Shown piece by piece: positions 1 to 10,900 of a DNA stretch of 25,000 bases. This stretch comes from Glandiceps talaboti. Its lineage: Eukaryota; Hemichordata; Enteropneusta; Spengelidae. The notes below the pieces were generated by a model. That model was not told the origin of the DNA and did no database searches. It saw only the letters and a program-made list of their open reading frames with translations. Positions within the stretch are counted from its first letter, which is position 1. Each line of letters begins with the position of its first letter. A program made the translations under genes and the position numbers. The stretch is taken from contig NC_135559.1 of assembly GCF_964340395.1 (NCBI RefSeq), positions 6,583,759 to 6,608,758 of the forward strand, in the 5' to 3' direction.

Positions 1-880
1 AGAAATAGAAGGTAAAAAAAAACAACCGCGACAATATAGAAGGAAATCAATGCATGGTAAATAAAGGAATCGACGAGCCGTATTCCTACGCCATATTTTA
101 ATGTGATTGTACCAAAGTGGGACGCGAATCGGAATCGGTTGAAATTCGTTGATAAACACCTGTTCATCGGATAAAGTATTTTTAGTTTCTTTTACGCGTG
201 TGTGCTTTGGATATTAATGTAGTCGAAGTGTAAAAATCCATGGAAATGAATGTACTATGAAAATGCAGGATCTTCATATTCCTACGACAGCTAAGCGATT
301 CTGCTCTCTCTATTCAAATTGAACAAGATTACCATTACAAACCTTAATTCTATTTAAGGCTGAATATCATCATGATCAATTGACCCTATGTAAGACTTTG
401 AAGGACACTCGATCCAGTCACGGTTCAATTCATTTACTCAGAGGCACGTCACTCAACAGTAGCTGATGACATCTTTCACTCGACATGATTTTAGAACTCG
501 TGGAATTAGAAACTGTATCAGAACGGTTGATAGTGTTCTAGCATTAGATCGAAAATCAAACGAGTTGTCCCGCCCCCGCTTCAATCAGTCCGCATTCTCT
601 GCAATGCAGTCAATTGTAAAGTTATGTAAACGCAGGTGCAAACATTAAACTATTAGTTTCTTTTGTCTTTTACGTTAAACAACTTTCGGACTCAAATCAA
701 AACTAACCACACTCAAGGTCGTTGTCATAGAGTCGGCCAGTGACTTGAGTGACACAATCCATTCACCCCACCTCTCTGCATTCAGCCCTATAGTTCCTAG
801 CAGACTCGGATACCTGTGAACTTTCACCCTTAAAAACTAAACTCACTACACCTTATCGACAAAAATTCTTACTGGTACTA
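1..880. other. Stretch with no recognised gene
   Basis: Mixed-composition DNA without convincing exons, RNA genes or long repeats. Short open frames here (for example 466-648 plus) lack any recognisable domain. Confidence 0.6.
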
Positions 881-887
881 CACTTAC

Positions 888-893
888 CGCCAT
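888..893 (-). CDS. Possible first exon (ATG GCG) of a fourth copy
   Basis: On the minus strand, a well-placed ATG (A at -3, G at +4) is followed by GCG and the strong donor GTAAGTG. It sits 1.75 kb past the gene C stop, close to the spacing between A and B (1.65 kb) and B and C (2.0 kb). The intron would follow Met-Ala rather than Met. No second exon is recognisable at 1-880, so it would lie outside the window. Chance occurrence cannot be excluded. Confidence 0.25.
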
Positions 894-1530
894 GCTTCAC
901 AGTACAAATTCTTCAATCTCCTGACCTCCACTATCAGAGAAAGGCGATTGAATATTTTCAACTCATTTACTCATGTACGGTAACGATCACCTGTTCAAGT
1001 TGGCAACTACTGGCCTGACGCAAGTGATGGTAAATTTACACAAATCGTTATTTGCATATGAAGACGTGATAATCTTAAAGAATAAAAACACTTTTCTTTC
1101 ATCAAGTAAGACCCGAAAGGACGATTTAGTTAACTTGTTGGCACCTTGTTCTGATCTCTTGGTGTGGTTAGTCCCAGTACACCGTGCACGGCTCGACGGC
1201 TGATACACTCTCGCTGCAAAACAATCGGTTGCCAAGAGTATGCTGGGGTTTTCGACTTAGCCTTAGTAAACCGATATAGACGTGCTATTGAAGAAAAGTA
1301 CAACACATTCGAAAAACTGAAACACGAGCCGTCAGAAAGTCAATATGTTGCGACGTTGAATGTAAAGGGTTTGCGTATGTTTGCTCTTAATATAGTGGCG
1401 ACAGAAGTCCAGCTCTCTGACAGGGAGCGGGACAAAACATGTACATACCAAGCCACTCAATGAACAGTACTATACACGGTCCCAATGTAAACAAAGAATG
1501 GTCATTTGTAAATTTTGAGTCTAAGAGCCT

Positions 1531-1535
1531 ACACA

Positions 1536-1590
<55 letters not shown>

Positions 1591-1604
1591 ACACACACAC
1601 ACAC
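1531..1604. repeat. (AC)n microsatellite
   Basis: About 74 bp of AC dinucleotides with two AT interruptions, in the gap downstream of gene C. Confidence 0.97.
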
Positions 1605-2503
1605 TAGTCTAACTTTTGACCTTTTAATTCGTCTAATACAATTACAGAAGTCTGGAATTAAATACGATCCCAAGAAAATCAACAACAATTTAAAACTTAA
1701 TTACTTTAGAATACTCATGAAGATCTCGACTATTGCATGTATATACCCCGTCCCGGTCAACGACCGGAATACAAACGCCATATAGGACATTGGAGATATT
1801 GACCACACCATGCACCGGTACCAACGGTATTTCCAAAATATCAAAAAAAGAAATACGATAATTACTTTTGATTTGATGTATACACATATAATATTGCAAA
1901 ACTCCCCATTCTGAGTTTACATATAATAATGGTGACATCTACACTTTCTTGTCCCGTGATTTGGTAGTGGTTGATATAATATCAGCTCCGAAATGACGTA
2001 TGTTTAAGGTTGTATGAATCGTAAATGTTGATATTTAGATCATTACGTGCTTAGAGAAAAAACAAATTCAAGTGGCCACTAGTTTTTTGTAGGAATGTGA
2101 GCATGTATTGGAAAACTTGGAAAGTACAATGAATATATTTTCCCTCACTGTCGCCAACAGACCCAATATTGCAGATATATTATGTGAATAATTATCAAAA
2201 ATGCTGACAGTTGCTACACAATGACGTGTCATGATGACAATGGAAACGAGCCATTGAAAATTCACACCAAGATGTTGTCAACGTAAATATGAAAAATGGT
2301 CATAGAGTGTACAACTTGACCATTTAGGCAGAAAGTTTGAATTTCATGAAAACAACAATTTGATATAGTACATGGAGACACTGGTACAGTTTAAACTTGT
2401 ATGCTGGGTTCAAATACAAAACCCGTTATACATAGTAGGACCTGTCTTCATCTTATGACTTCAGGTATTCAGAAATTATATACATTCCCATGTGGTGGTC
2501 TCA

Positions 2504-2542
2504 TGGTGGTGGTGGTGGTGGTGGTGGTGGTGATGGTGATGG

Positions 2543-2599
<57 letters not shown>

Positions 2600-2612
2600 C
2601 GACGACGACAAC
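2504..2612. repeat. (GGT)n-(GAT)n-(GAC)n compound triplet repeat
   Basis: A triplet repeat that changes from GGT to GGTGAT to GAT to GAC. It starts about 30 bp past the gene C stop, so it is probably transcribed in the 3' untranslated region. Confidence 0.96.
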
Positions 2613-2640
2613 GACGTTGTGATGCTTAGAGCTTTTAGTC

Positions 2641-2693
2641 TTAAACTGATTTCCCTAAATATTCCTCTGCAAATCCCATCATTGACTTGAATT
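2641..2693 (-). CDS. Gene C exon 5, last coding exon (53 nt with stop)
   Basis: Acceptor TTGTCTTCTTTTACAG followed by AATTC, the same junction as in gene A. It encodes the end of Glu152 then FKSMMGFAEEYLGKSV and TAA. The position equals calmodulin E140|F141. A GAT/GGT repeat starts in the 3' untranslated region about 30 bp after the stop. Confidence 0.88.
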
Positions 2694-2884
2694 CTGTAAA
2701 AGAAGACAAAGGAATATTACTTTATAACATAGATGGAGGGAGTTGTGATCTTCTTTTTCAAACAAAGAGTACAGTTTACATGTAATTACTGCATAAGGTG
2801 CAGGTCTTAGAACAACAGGACGGGTTCGACAATCGGACAGATGCAACCAAAATTCAATAAAATGAGTGAAGTTACCAGACAGGC

Positions 2885-2927
<43 letters not shown>

Positions 2928-4034
2928 TTGACAGTAAGTCAGTCAACGTATAACATATAACCTCCTCTGCCCAAAGCACGGAAGGTAAAATCCAGGCACT
3001 ACTTCTAATGCTTTCTCCCATACTCACCAGAGTATTGTATTTTACCATCTCCGTTTGAATCTAAATCCTCCATCATCTCATTTATTTCCTCTTGTGGTAT
3101 TTTTATTAATTTTAATGTTTCAAGGCTGTGTCGGATCTCAATAGCGTCCACATACCCCTTCTTCTGCGTATCGAATGTAGCAAATGCTGTCTCGACTTCA
3201 TCGTCGGCGTTTACCCGTCTTATTCTGTCCATCATTAGATCTACGAATTCTCGAAAGGTCATGAAAGAACGACCTTTGACACAAATTAGAATAAAGCACG
3301 TCAACCGATATGATACAAAGACGTAAATGTGACTAGAACTCATACATACATACATACATACATACATACATACATACATACATACATACATACATACATA
3401 CATACATACATACATGTACATACATACATACATACATACATACATACATACATACATAGTCATACATACATACATACATACATACATACATACATACATA
3501 CATACATACATACATACATACATGTCTTTGAGAAACAGGTCCTACCTTCAGTTTTGTATTTACTATAGATGACATTGACATCTATTTTCGTTGGGTTGTG
3601 ACCACATAATCGTAGAAGTTCCATGATATCAGTCACTCTCACGACGCCCTCACCGGTTCGGTCACATAATGCAAATTCTTCCTCGAAGCCTGAAAATATA
3701 ATTCGATCTAATTTGAATCGTTTTTAATGATCTAGAAGACATAACATATAAAACATGTGTATATAATTGAATATCTGAAGGTATAGCCAATACAGAACAA
3801 TATTCCTTATGCGTGTACCCCTTAGTTTAGTAAAATAAATAACCAGTGCAGTACGGAGAGCCAAGATAATCATTGGACTACTTAGCTCAACAAAATGAAA
3901 TGAAAAGTTCCCCTGCGGAAACATGTAACATGCATTTTGATTATTCTTTCGCATTGCAGTTTCTCCTCTGTATATAATGGCTACCACTGCATCACATCCC
4001 AACTACTTTCTGTATTCTCTACCCTGTGATTCTA

Positions 4035-4126
<92 letters not shown>

Positions 4127-4896
4127 TATTAAGGTGATGTATGAACAGGTACATATAGGCGTGGCAGGCAGTGACACAGTCGCGATTTTGACGTAAACTA
4201 CTAGATGTACACATTTAATATAACCCTTTGGAAGACATGACATTTAGTCTCTTCTAATCTGGAGATTTTTCCGATTTAGATCTATCAACTCATTAATTAG
4301 AATAATTAAAGGGGATCGCAACAACAGGAAATAAATTGTTTTTTTCACAGTCATGAACTTTGGGTTCTGGAGAGTCTTTTTTATGATTTCTTTTGACGTG
4401 ATTGTTTTCGCTCGACTGCTAAGGAACACAAAATTTAAATTCTTTTTCACCTTTTTTTGTTCTTTCCCCGATACACCAAAGCATGATGGATCTTAGCAGA
4501 CATGATTTTACATGAGATACACACTGAATATTCATGACTATTTGTCTGAAGGAAGTAAGCTCTTCGGAGTAATACCCATAATGCAATGGCATGTCAAAAG
4601 ATTCAATTTGTGTTTCTTCACAAATTGTTGTGAAATCATGAAATGACTCCAGAACCCAAAGTTTATGGAAATATTTGTTTTCATGGAGTGATGTGCACCT
4701 TTAAACCAATTAAAGTCAATGTCAGTAAACGGATTTTAACTAAATTAAAGTTATAATTTATAACTATTATTACTATACCAAAGAATAGTATTGGACACCA
4801 ATATAAAAGAATTAGAAATGAAAAAAAAATTGAGAGAGAGAGACAGAGACAGAGAGAGAGTGAGAGAGAAAAAAAGAGGGACACACAGAGAGACAT

Positions 4897-4978
<82 letters not shown>

Positions 4979-5870
4979 GAATAGAACACAAAGAGGGAAT
5001 AACGCCATTATTAACCTGTCCTTACCTAAGATTTCACTTTCTTTGAAAAAGAATGCAGCCTTCTCACTTACTTGTCCTATGTTGGCCTTGGAAAGAGACA
5101 AGAAATCAAGTTACATTCCCATTTTAACAAGTAACAATCCTGTGTCCGTGGTAACTAACTCATATTACCAATAAGGCTCTTGTAGTTACATCGTTGGAAC
5201 AATGCGTCAATGGTTTTTATTTTTTAAATTTCTCTCGAGTGAAAATACTTTTTTGTCGTTTGTTGAAAAATACGATAAACCTTCCTGGGAACAATTTGAT
5301 CCTTGTGGTTAAAGTATAACAAGCTGAGTTTGTAAGCTTCTTTCTAAAAAACTTAGGTTAACATATTAATGTCGATAACGCAATTCACAATCTCACTTTT
5401 CTTTTTAGTTCATTTAATACTAACGATAGCAAGCCAATAATCAATAACCAAAGTTCCCCACAACTGCAGCGTGGGGTTAAAGTTTGCAAAGTATGCTTCA
5501 TTTTACTGATTTCACAAGCTGACCCTTTGTACAAATAAATGTATACACATGAGCTATGTTTGAAATCATCCATACTGATGAAACATTGGACATAGCTGAA
5601 GTAATCAAATCACATTGTGTCAAGTAAAACTGGAATAACATAAATAATAAATATGGAAGTTGAAGCACAGTGTCTATATATACGTAACGGTGCATTATAA
5701 TATGGGGATGACGCACTTGTTGCCTCTAAGCCTATCTTGACACGTCTGTTTTCAATCTTTACGCCTCCCGGCCCATAATGTCATATGGCTTTTCAGACTC
5801 ACAGTATTAAAGTAAAAGTATTGGTACTCTTAGAGCAATTACAGTATTTAAGTTAACAGATACTTACCAT
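2641..5870 (-). CDS. Calmodulin-like EF-hand protein, gene C (5 exons, 168 aa)
   Basis: Third gene of the cluster. Joined coding exons: 5870-5868, 5086-5026, 3689-3546, 3273-3028 and 2693-2641 (507 nt, stop TAA), phases consistent. The N-terminal arm is the longest (residues 2-21, with a KAAFFFKESEIL stretch). Loop 1 (31-42, DRTGEGVVRVTD) has Thr at 3, Glu at 5 and Asp at 12. Loop 2 (67-78) is dead (Lys at 1, Arg at 5). Loop 3 (104-115, DTQKKGYVDAIE) has Gln at 3 and Lys at 5. Loop 4 (141-152, DSNGDGKIQYSE) is fully canonical, so this is the likely calcium site. The tail is FKSMMGFAEEYLGKSV, recalling calmodulin FVQMMTAK. It is the most compact of the three genes (3.2 kb), though a CATA array fills most of intron 3. 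A diverged calmodulin paralogue; function not inferred further. Confidence 0.83.
2876..2936. repeat. (GACA)n tract in gene C intron 4
   Basis: Tetranucleotide GACA repeats with slight edge decay, inside the 334-bp intron between exons 4 and 5 of gene C. Confidence 0.95.
3028..3273 (-). CDS. Gene C exon 4 (246 nt, rest of EF2, linker, EF3, EF4)
   Basis: Acceptor TTGTGTCAAAG, donor TCTG|GTGAGT. It encodes residues 71-151. It contains the MTFREFVDLMM helix, a VNADDEVETAFATFD linker into EF3 and a canonical EF4 loop DSNGDGKIQYS completed by Glu from the next exon. Confidence 0.93.
3341..3523. repeat. (CATA)n array filling gene C intron 3
   Basis: About 183 bp of CATA units with two small interruptions (near 3415 and 3459). 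It takes up roughly two thirds of the 272-bp intron. The unit contains no stop codon in any frame, which creates long spurious open frames on both strands. Confidence 0.98.
3546..3689 (-). CDS. Gene C exon 3 (144 nt, EF-hand 1 and start of EF-hand 2)
   Basis: Acceptor TATATTTTCAG, donor GAAG|GTAGGA, phase 1 at both ends. It encodes FEEEFALCDRTGEG through RLCGHNPTKIDV to SKYKTEG. It is the most diverged of the three copies of this exon, but has the same length and borders. Confidence 0.91.
4039..4122. repeat. (TA)n microsatellite
   Basis: 84 bp of uninterrupted TA in gene C intron 2. Confidence 0.98.
4310..4700. mobile_element. Foldback MITE-like element flanked by TTAA
   Basis: Non-coding element of about 391 bp in gene C intron 2. 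Both ends are flanked by TTAA (4306-4309 and 4701-4704). The ends are imperfect inverted repeats (AGGGGATCGC against AGGTGCACAT), and further in a near-perfect stem pairs 4352-4377 with its complement at 4643-4668 (core ACTTTGGGTTCTGGAG). TTAA target duplication is typical of piggyBac-type transposition; assignment to that superfamily is an inference, as there is no transposase. Confidence 0.62.
4831..4976. repeat. (GA)n tract in gene C intron 2
   Basis: Imperfect GA repeat with a clean 76-bp core (4901-4976), 50 bp downstream of the exon 2 donor. On the transcribed strand it reads as a long TC pyrimidine tract. Confidence 0.97.
5026..5086 (-). CDS. Gene C exon 2 (61 nt, N-terminal arm)
   Basis: Strong acceptor (TTTCTTGTCTCTTTCCAAG), donor TTAG|GTAAGG. 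It encodes ANIGQVSEKAAFFFKESEIL plus the first base of Gly22. SEILGF aligns with DEVLDF of gene A. A consensus GTAAGT lies inside the exon at 5071-5066, so a shorter, frame-breaking form is possible. A 76-bp GA tract begins 50 bp downstream of the donor. Confidence 0.74.
5868..5870 (-). CDS. Gene C exon 1, ATG-only coding exon (candidate)
   Basis: ATG followed directly by the consensus donor GTAAGT, with A at -3 (TAAAATGG). It lies 781 bp upstream of exon 2, which begins in phase 0 with Ala. It is the same arrangement as in genes A and B. Confidence 0.7.
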
Positions 5871-6739
5871 TTTATAACAACGCTGAAGTCTTTCAGTGTC
5901 TGCCCTCAATCCACTAGCCCTTCATCAAGCCTAATGTTTGTCAAAGAGAAGGAAGATATATATGCACACATTTATAGAATGTAATTATTTCCACTACAAT
6001 ACTTATAAATTCCTTTTATTGTTTTTTTTTGTTTTCATCCTTTTTTTAAAAGGCGACCTGTTAAAACATGTTATATAAAGCAAAGCGAAATATAAATGAC
6101 AACCATTGTAGTGTCATTGAACTTTTAAAAATATCCCTTATGTAATCGGTACAGACAGAGGGCAAAGGACACACCCTTCGATGGTATATATAGTTGATAT
6201 TGTTATTCATTCCAGAGACAACTTTAGATTTATTTTGGAGTATTGTTAGAATTGGTAATTCTCAGTTAATACAATTGTTCAGTTTTACTCATTTGAAGTT
6301 TGATAGACACTTAGTCATTTCAGTGATAAACGTTTTTATTATGACAGCAAACTAGTATTTCTTATATTCATTAATTCATTTCATGCAGTCATTGTCGGAT
6401 ATAATACGGCATGCGTTAACAAACGCTGAGGAAGAACTAGAAATCGGACTTGAGTGGATCTAGACGCTGTGAACTGGATTGAGCGATCAGAGCCCGATCC
6501 TGGGAAATAACCTAAGTTGGCTTAACAGAAGTTAACGGTGTACAAACTCAGTTTAATAATTCCCCCGTAACGTTCGATTGATCTTGAACTTGTGAATAGA
6601 ATTGACCGTCAAGTGTGAAGTAGACACAGACTGTCGAGTAACATTGGTTTGAGAGTACTAGATTGGTCGAGTAACAGTATCTATATAAAAAGAGCCTGCC
6701 TTCGGATCCGTTGTTACTGCAGACCTTTAAAACGCAGTC

Positions 6740-6912
6740 TCAGAGTCTCTCTGTACCTCTCTGTCTCTCTGTTCGCATCCACTCTGTCTTCTCCATCCCA
6801 TCCCTCTCCATCACACTCTCTCATCACCTTCTCTTTCTCTAGCTCATTCTCTCTCCTGTCTCACTCTTACTCTCTCTTGTCTGTCCGTCCGTCCGTCCGT
6901 CCGTCCGTCAGT
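6740..6912. repeat. CT-rich tract with (CCGT)n
   Basis: Pyrimidine-rich low-complexity DNA ending in a clean run of CCGT units (6881-6909), between genes B and C. Confidence 0.9.
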
Positions 6913-7846
6913 CAGTCTGACTGTGTCCTATATAGATATAAATGCAAACATATAACTCAGTCCTGTTTTCTTAATTCTTTATTTTATCATAAGTCATTAT
7001 ACATAGATATATCACTTTAAATAGATGTGGGTTTTTTTCTTGTAAATGTACCAATAACAGAAAGGGCGAATGAACTTTCACAAAACCAACGACAATATAT
7101 GTTTTATTCTTCGCTATGCAAAAAGTTCTATACCTCCACAAAGTAAACTCAACGACTCAAAGAAAATATGCAATTTTTAAACCAATGTCTTTAAAACTTG
7201 AAATGGAATGTAAATGAAATGAATTTGAATGAGTTTATTCTATGCGTCCAGCAATTAAATGCATTAATGTTAGCTAGTATAATACAGTACTTTTCGAACC
7301 AAATTATGCATAATATTCAGGTTATGGTAAAGAATCCACAGTACAAAGTGTATGTAGTGCATGATGCTGATACTCCTGTGACTTTTATATTTCCGGAAAA
7401 AGTTGTACTCAATATTTTGTGATTTAGCCATGCAAATTAAGTTCAACCTTTAATGTATTCAAAGTATTAGACCACAAAAACAGAGTTATCATAGTTATTG
7501 TGTTGATGTCGTTGAAATATAAATATCAAAATGTTCAGATATAGTCACGTGACCTTTAAAACTAGCGATCAACTGATCTTTTGATTGTGTTTTTTTAATG
7601 GAACAATGTTTTGTTCAACGAAGAACGTATGGCAAATATTACTGAAATGTCAACAAGCCCTGGCATAACATTTTGAATATAATATTTGATGTGGCGCCCT
7701 CTGAGTTGATATCCAGATGTGTTTTTTACCTCACGGCGAGAATCTTCCATGATTCGAACGCGTGTGGTAGCTAGGATAAAACGTTGAATAATGAAGGTGG
7801 GACAATGGCAGTAAATATATAAATATAGTTGAAGGTACTTATAAGT

Positions 7847-7852
7847 TTTAAT
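7847..7852 (-). terminator. Candidate polyadenylation signal of gene B
   Basis: ATTAAA on the minus strand about 55 bp past the gene B stop. It is a common variant of the animal signal, but the motif is short and the DNA is AT-rich. Confidence 0.3.
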
Positions 7853-7906
7853 GATATTGAACAGCACACAAGTAGTAATCATTATAATAGAAGTCCATTT
7901 TGTTAA

Positions 7907-7962
7907 TTAGTTCCGATAGTGGGAAACGGTGTCCTCGTCATTCTTCATAAATGTTAGAAGAT
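7907..7962 (-). CDS. Gene B exon 5, last coding exon (56 nt with stop)
   Basis: Very good acceptor (TTCTCTCTTTGTTTCCAG). The split codon becomes Asp146 and the exon reads LLTFMKNDEDTVSHYRN then TAA. Phase, length and hydrophobic pattern fit calmodulin's last exon (EFVQMM). It lies 3.7 kb from exon 4, so it would be missed without the family model. Confidence 0.78.
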
Positions 7963-10900
7963 CTGGAAACAAAGAGAGAAAATATTGGGCATGAAAGATA
8001 ATTTATTTCAATTATTTAGGGCAAAAACTCCAACTAATTATACTAGTATATAGCACAACGGTTACGGTATATTGTCATCCAAACACAGGTTATATGTATG
8101 AATACATTTAAGATGAACTGTCGCGATCAGTTTGCAAGTAATAGCTCAGTGAATGTACAATTTTATAGTTTAACTACCTACCCTTGTTTTTTGCAAGACA
8201 GGATGGCGGGGCTTCCCTGTCACTATGTATACATTACAATATAGGATTCGTAAAAAAAATATAGAGTACATATATACGTATATAGCGTATATATGTACAA
8301 ATGTGTGATATTCAGTTTGCAACTTGAATATATTATTTCTATTGACTTCCATGATTCAATGTCCCACCGTAAAGGCACAAGATCAACTTGATGTTTTTTT
8401 TTCTGAAATCGCAAGTAATTGTAGGCAGTATATGTAGGTGATGTAAAAACATGAAATGACGCCATAATCTATAGTTTATGAAACTGACTTCATTTCCTGG
8501 AGTGGTATTCCACTTTAATCAATATTGTCCACCTTTAGTCAGCTCTGGATGCTACTTATACATTGTTTACATTATTTCAACATTTCTCATTGAGGTGAAA
8601 AGATGATCCGATACCAAGGATAGCACTAGACTATGTCAACGGTTGCCACAAAGATGGGAGTATGTGGTTTTACTACGGAGGTATGTGGTTTTACGACATT
8701 GGTCTACAAGTATATGCCTCAGCTCCACCCCCTCCCTCATAAAACCATCTCACGTTTTATTGACGTCATATTACTTGATTAGTTCCGTGTCCCATTCCTC
8801 AACCCTGTCATATAAAGAGAAGAATTCACTTAATTAATATTTAATCATCTTTAGTTGCATCACATTTGCTAACAAAGGTCACCTTTTATATTGTCAAAGA
8901 AAATGCTACATCTTCGATCTCATCAATTTGTTATTATTAAATTCATAATTGGGATGATAGCTAAAGATCAGAGTTTAATCTTCATCTAAGCATCTAATTT
9001 CTCAGCATTTTCATCCCATCGCTGACAAATTTTCATCGCCAATGAGTTAAACAGTCTGAGACAAGTGCCATATATGGCTGAAATACTGAAAACATTGTCT
9101 GAGTTGAAAGGATTACAGCGTGGGTTATGATTTCGATCACTCCTACATCGCGTATCCGGTATTCTATACTTTTCATAAGTGATGTACGTTATGCAATTGT
9201 TCTAAACAGTAAGAAAACCCCCAAACGGACAAACAGAAAACAAACAAACGAGCAAGCAATTTAGAATCATGTCAACATCATCAAACGCGTGACGTCATTG
9301 GATACTGCACGGTAATATCACGTGACTTAGTTAGCCATCGGTTGCATTCTTAGCATTTTTGAATTTCCGCTCACAAAATGTTTTAATAGTCCTTGTAAAA
9401 AACGAATTATGTAAATCCACCATCTTGAATAATGCATGATGGGAAATGCAGTCTCGTCATTTTTTTGTAACTATGTAATGATATTTTTATAGTCCATGTT
9501 GTGTAAATGACATAAGTTTATTATATTGAGAAAATGTAACTACGTCATCTTGAATAGTGCATCGTGGGAAATGCAGTCTTGTTAAGTTGTAATCATACAG
9601 AAGACTTTCTTTCCGATCATTCCATCACTTTAGGCATTTCCGTATTAACCCACAAATATTCCCAATGTCTTTTACTCTGAAAATGCTCATAGCCAATAGT
9701 TGTCTTTCATGATACCTGGGTTTGGGTCATACATGGGTCAGCAAAGAGGTGAATTACAGTTTCACTAATTATTCCGTTCCATGAATTAATAATTATCTAT
9801 TTGTCTGCAAATTTGTAGGCAGTGCTCGAAGACACTATACCGACAAAAGGTTCCTCTGGTTAAGAAAAATTGCCAAGCAACGGAGAGATATCGCGTCGGC
9901 AGGTGTAAAAGATTTAGGCAAAAAAATAAATATATAAACTTTAAGATGATTACTACAAGCTTAGTTTAAGTACTAACGTTTCATTTCCAGTAGAAAAGAT
10001 GACTACATTTGACTGTAAAGAATTTATGTGGAAATCAACAAAAAATGCATTTTTGGGGTAAAAATTAGTGATGTGAGTCAAAATGCAAAAAATCACCATG
10101 GAAACCACAACTTGAAATATAGTCAACATAACACATGTAACACATAGTGTATGTATCTTATCTTGAAATATTATGAAGGAAAAATGAGCCAACGAACCTG
10201 CATCTCACCCTTACCCTATACATTGTATATTCTCGGTTCAATGAGCCGACTCGATGACATATTATAGTAATTTTGCGGGTAAAATAATTGAAAATATTGT
10301 CAGCACCTATAGATCATGATACAATATCTATGGTATAGAAAAAAGATAGTTGTAATGAAAAGATCTAATAATAGTATAACATTGTTTCGAATTAGCTGGC
10401 GATAAATATATGTCTACCAATTTATTAGAGCTAAACTATCTGCAACTGGAACGGTTTTTCTTCTTTTTTTAAAATTGTTCGAATACCCCAGTTGCAACTT
10501 GAACTAGTGCAGGTTTATCAGCAAGAAAATCGGCCCATCAAATTCTTGAACATTTGAACTAAGGACTGATAATGGCCATGGTAACTGCAAAAACTGAATA
10601 TTTCTACAGCGATTTTTATTTCTTAACAATAATGTTGTCAACAAGTTTATCAATATCCTATGTTGATAGGGTTATGGATTATTAAGCTTTCAAACATGTA
10701 CTAAATATTTTAATAAAAACAACAACAACAACATGAACAAATAAATACGTCGAACATAAGAACAACCCAACATATGAAAAACTGTCTCGTTACAGCAGCT
10801 GCTGTTTAAAATAGTCAGTCAACAAAAAAGTGAAGCTAACACAATTGAACGAAAGATGCGGGTTGTCAAAGTTACCGTATTGTGAGGCAAGAAAATAAAT

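Larger units (their letters stand above)
894..2640. other. Region downstream of gene C
   Basis: It should hold the 3' untranslated region and end of gene C. Apart from the AC and GGT/GAT tracts, nothing is recognised. No clear AATAAA was found on the minus strand close to the stop. Confidence 0.5.
5871..7906. other. Region between genes B and C
   Basis: It should contain the end of gene B and the promoter and leader of gene C. No exons are recognised. It includes the CT/CCGT tract at 6740-6912. Confidence 0.5.

Noticed and set aside
3341-3523. Long open frames of repeated MYVC or THTYI residues here and at 15020-15284 and 23263-23596
   Set aside because: They come from TATG/CATA repeats, which contain no stop codon in any frame; they are not genes.
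5863-5886. Exon after GAAAG reading DFSVVIKW then a stop, as last exon of gene B
   Set aside because: Purine-rich acceptor, and it overlaps the proposed start of gene C.
10500-10545. Alternative last exon of gene B reading EFDGPIFLL then a stop
   Set aside because: The phase fits, but the acceptor TTCAAG has a poor pyrimidine tract and the peptide lacks the expected FxxxM pattern.
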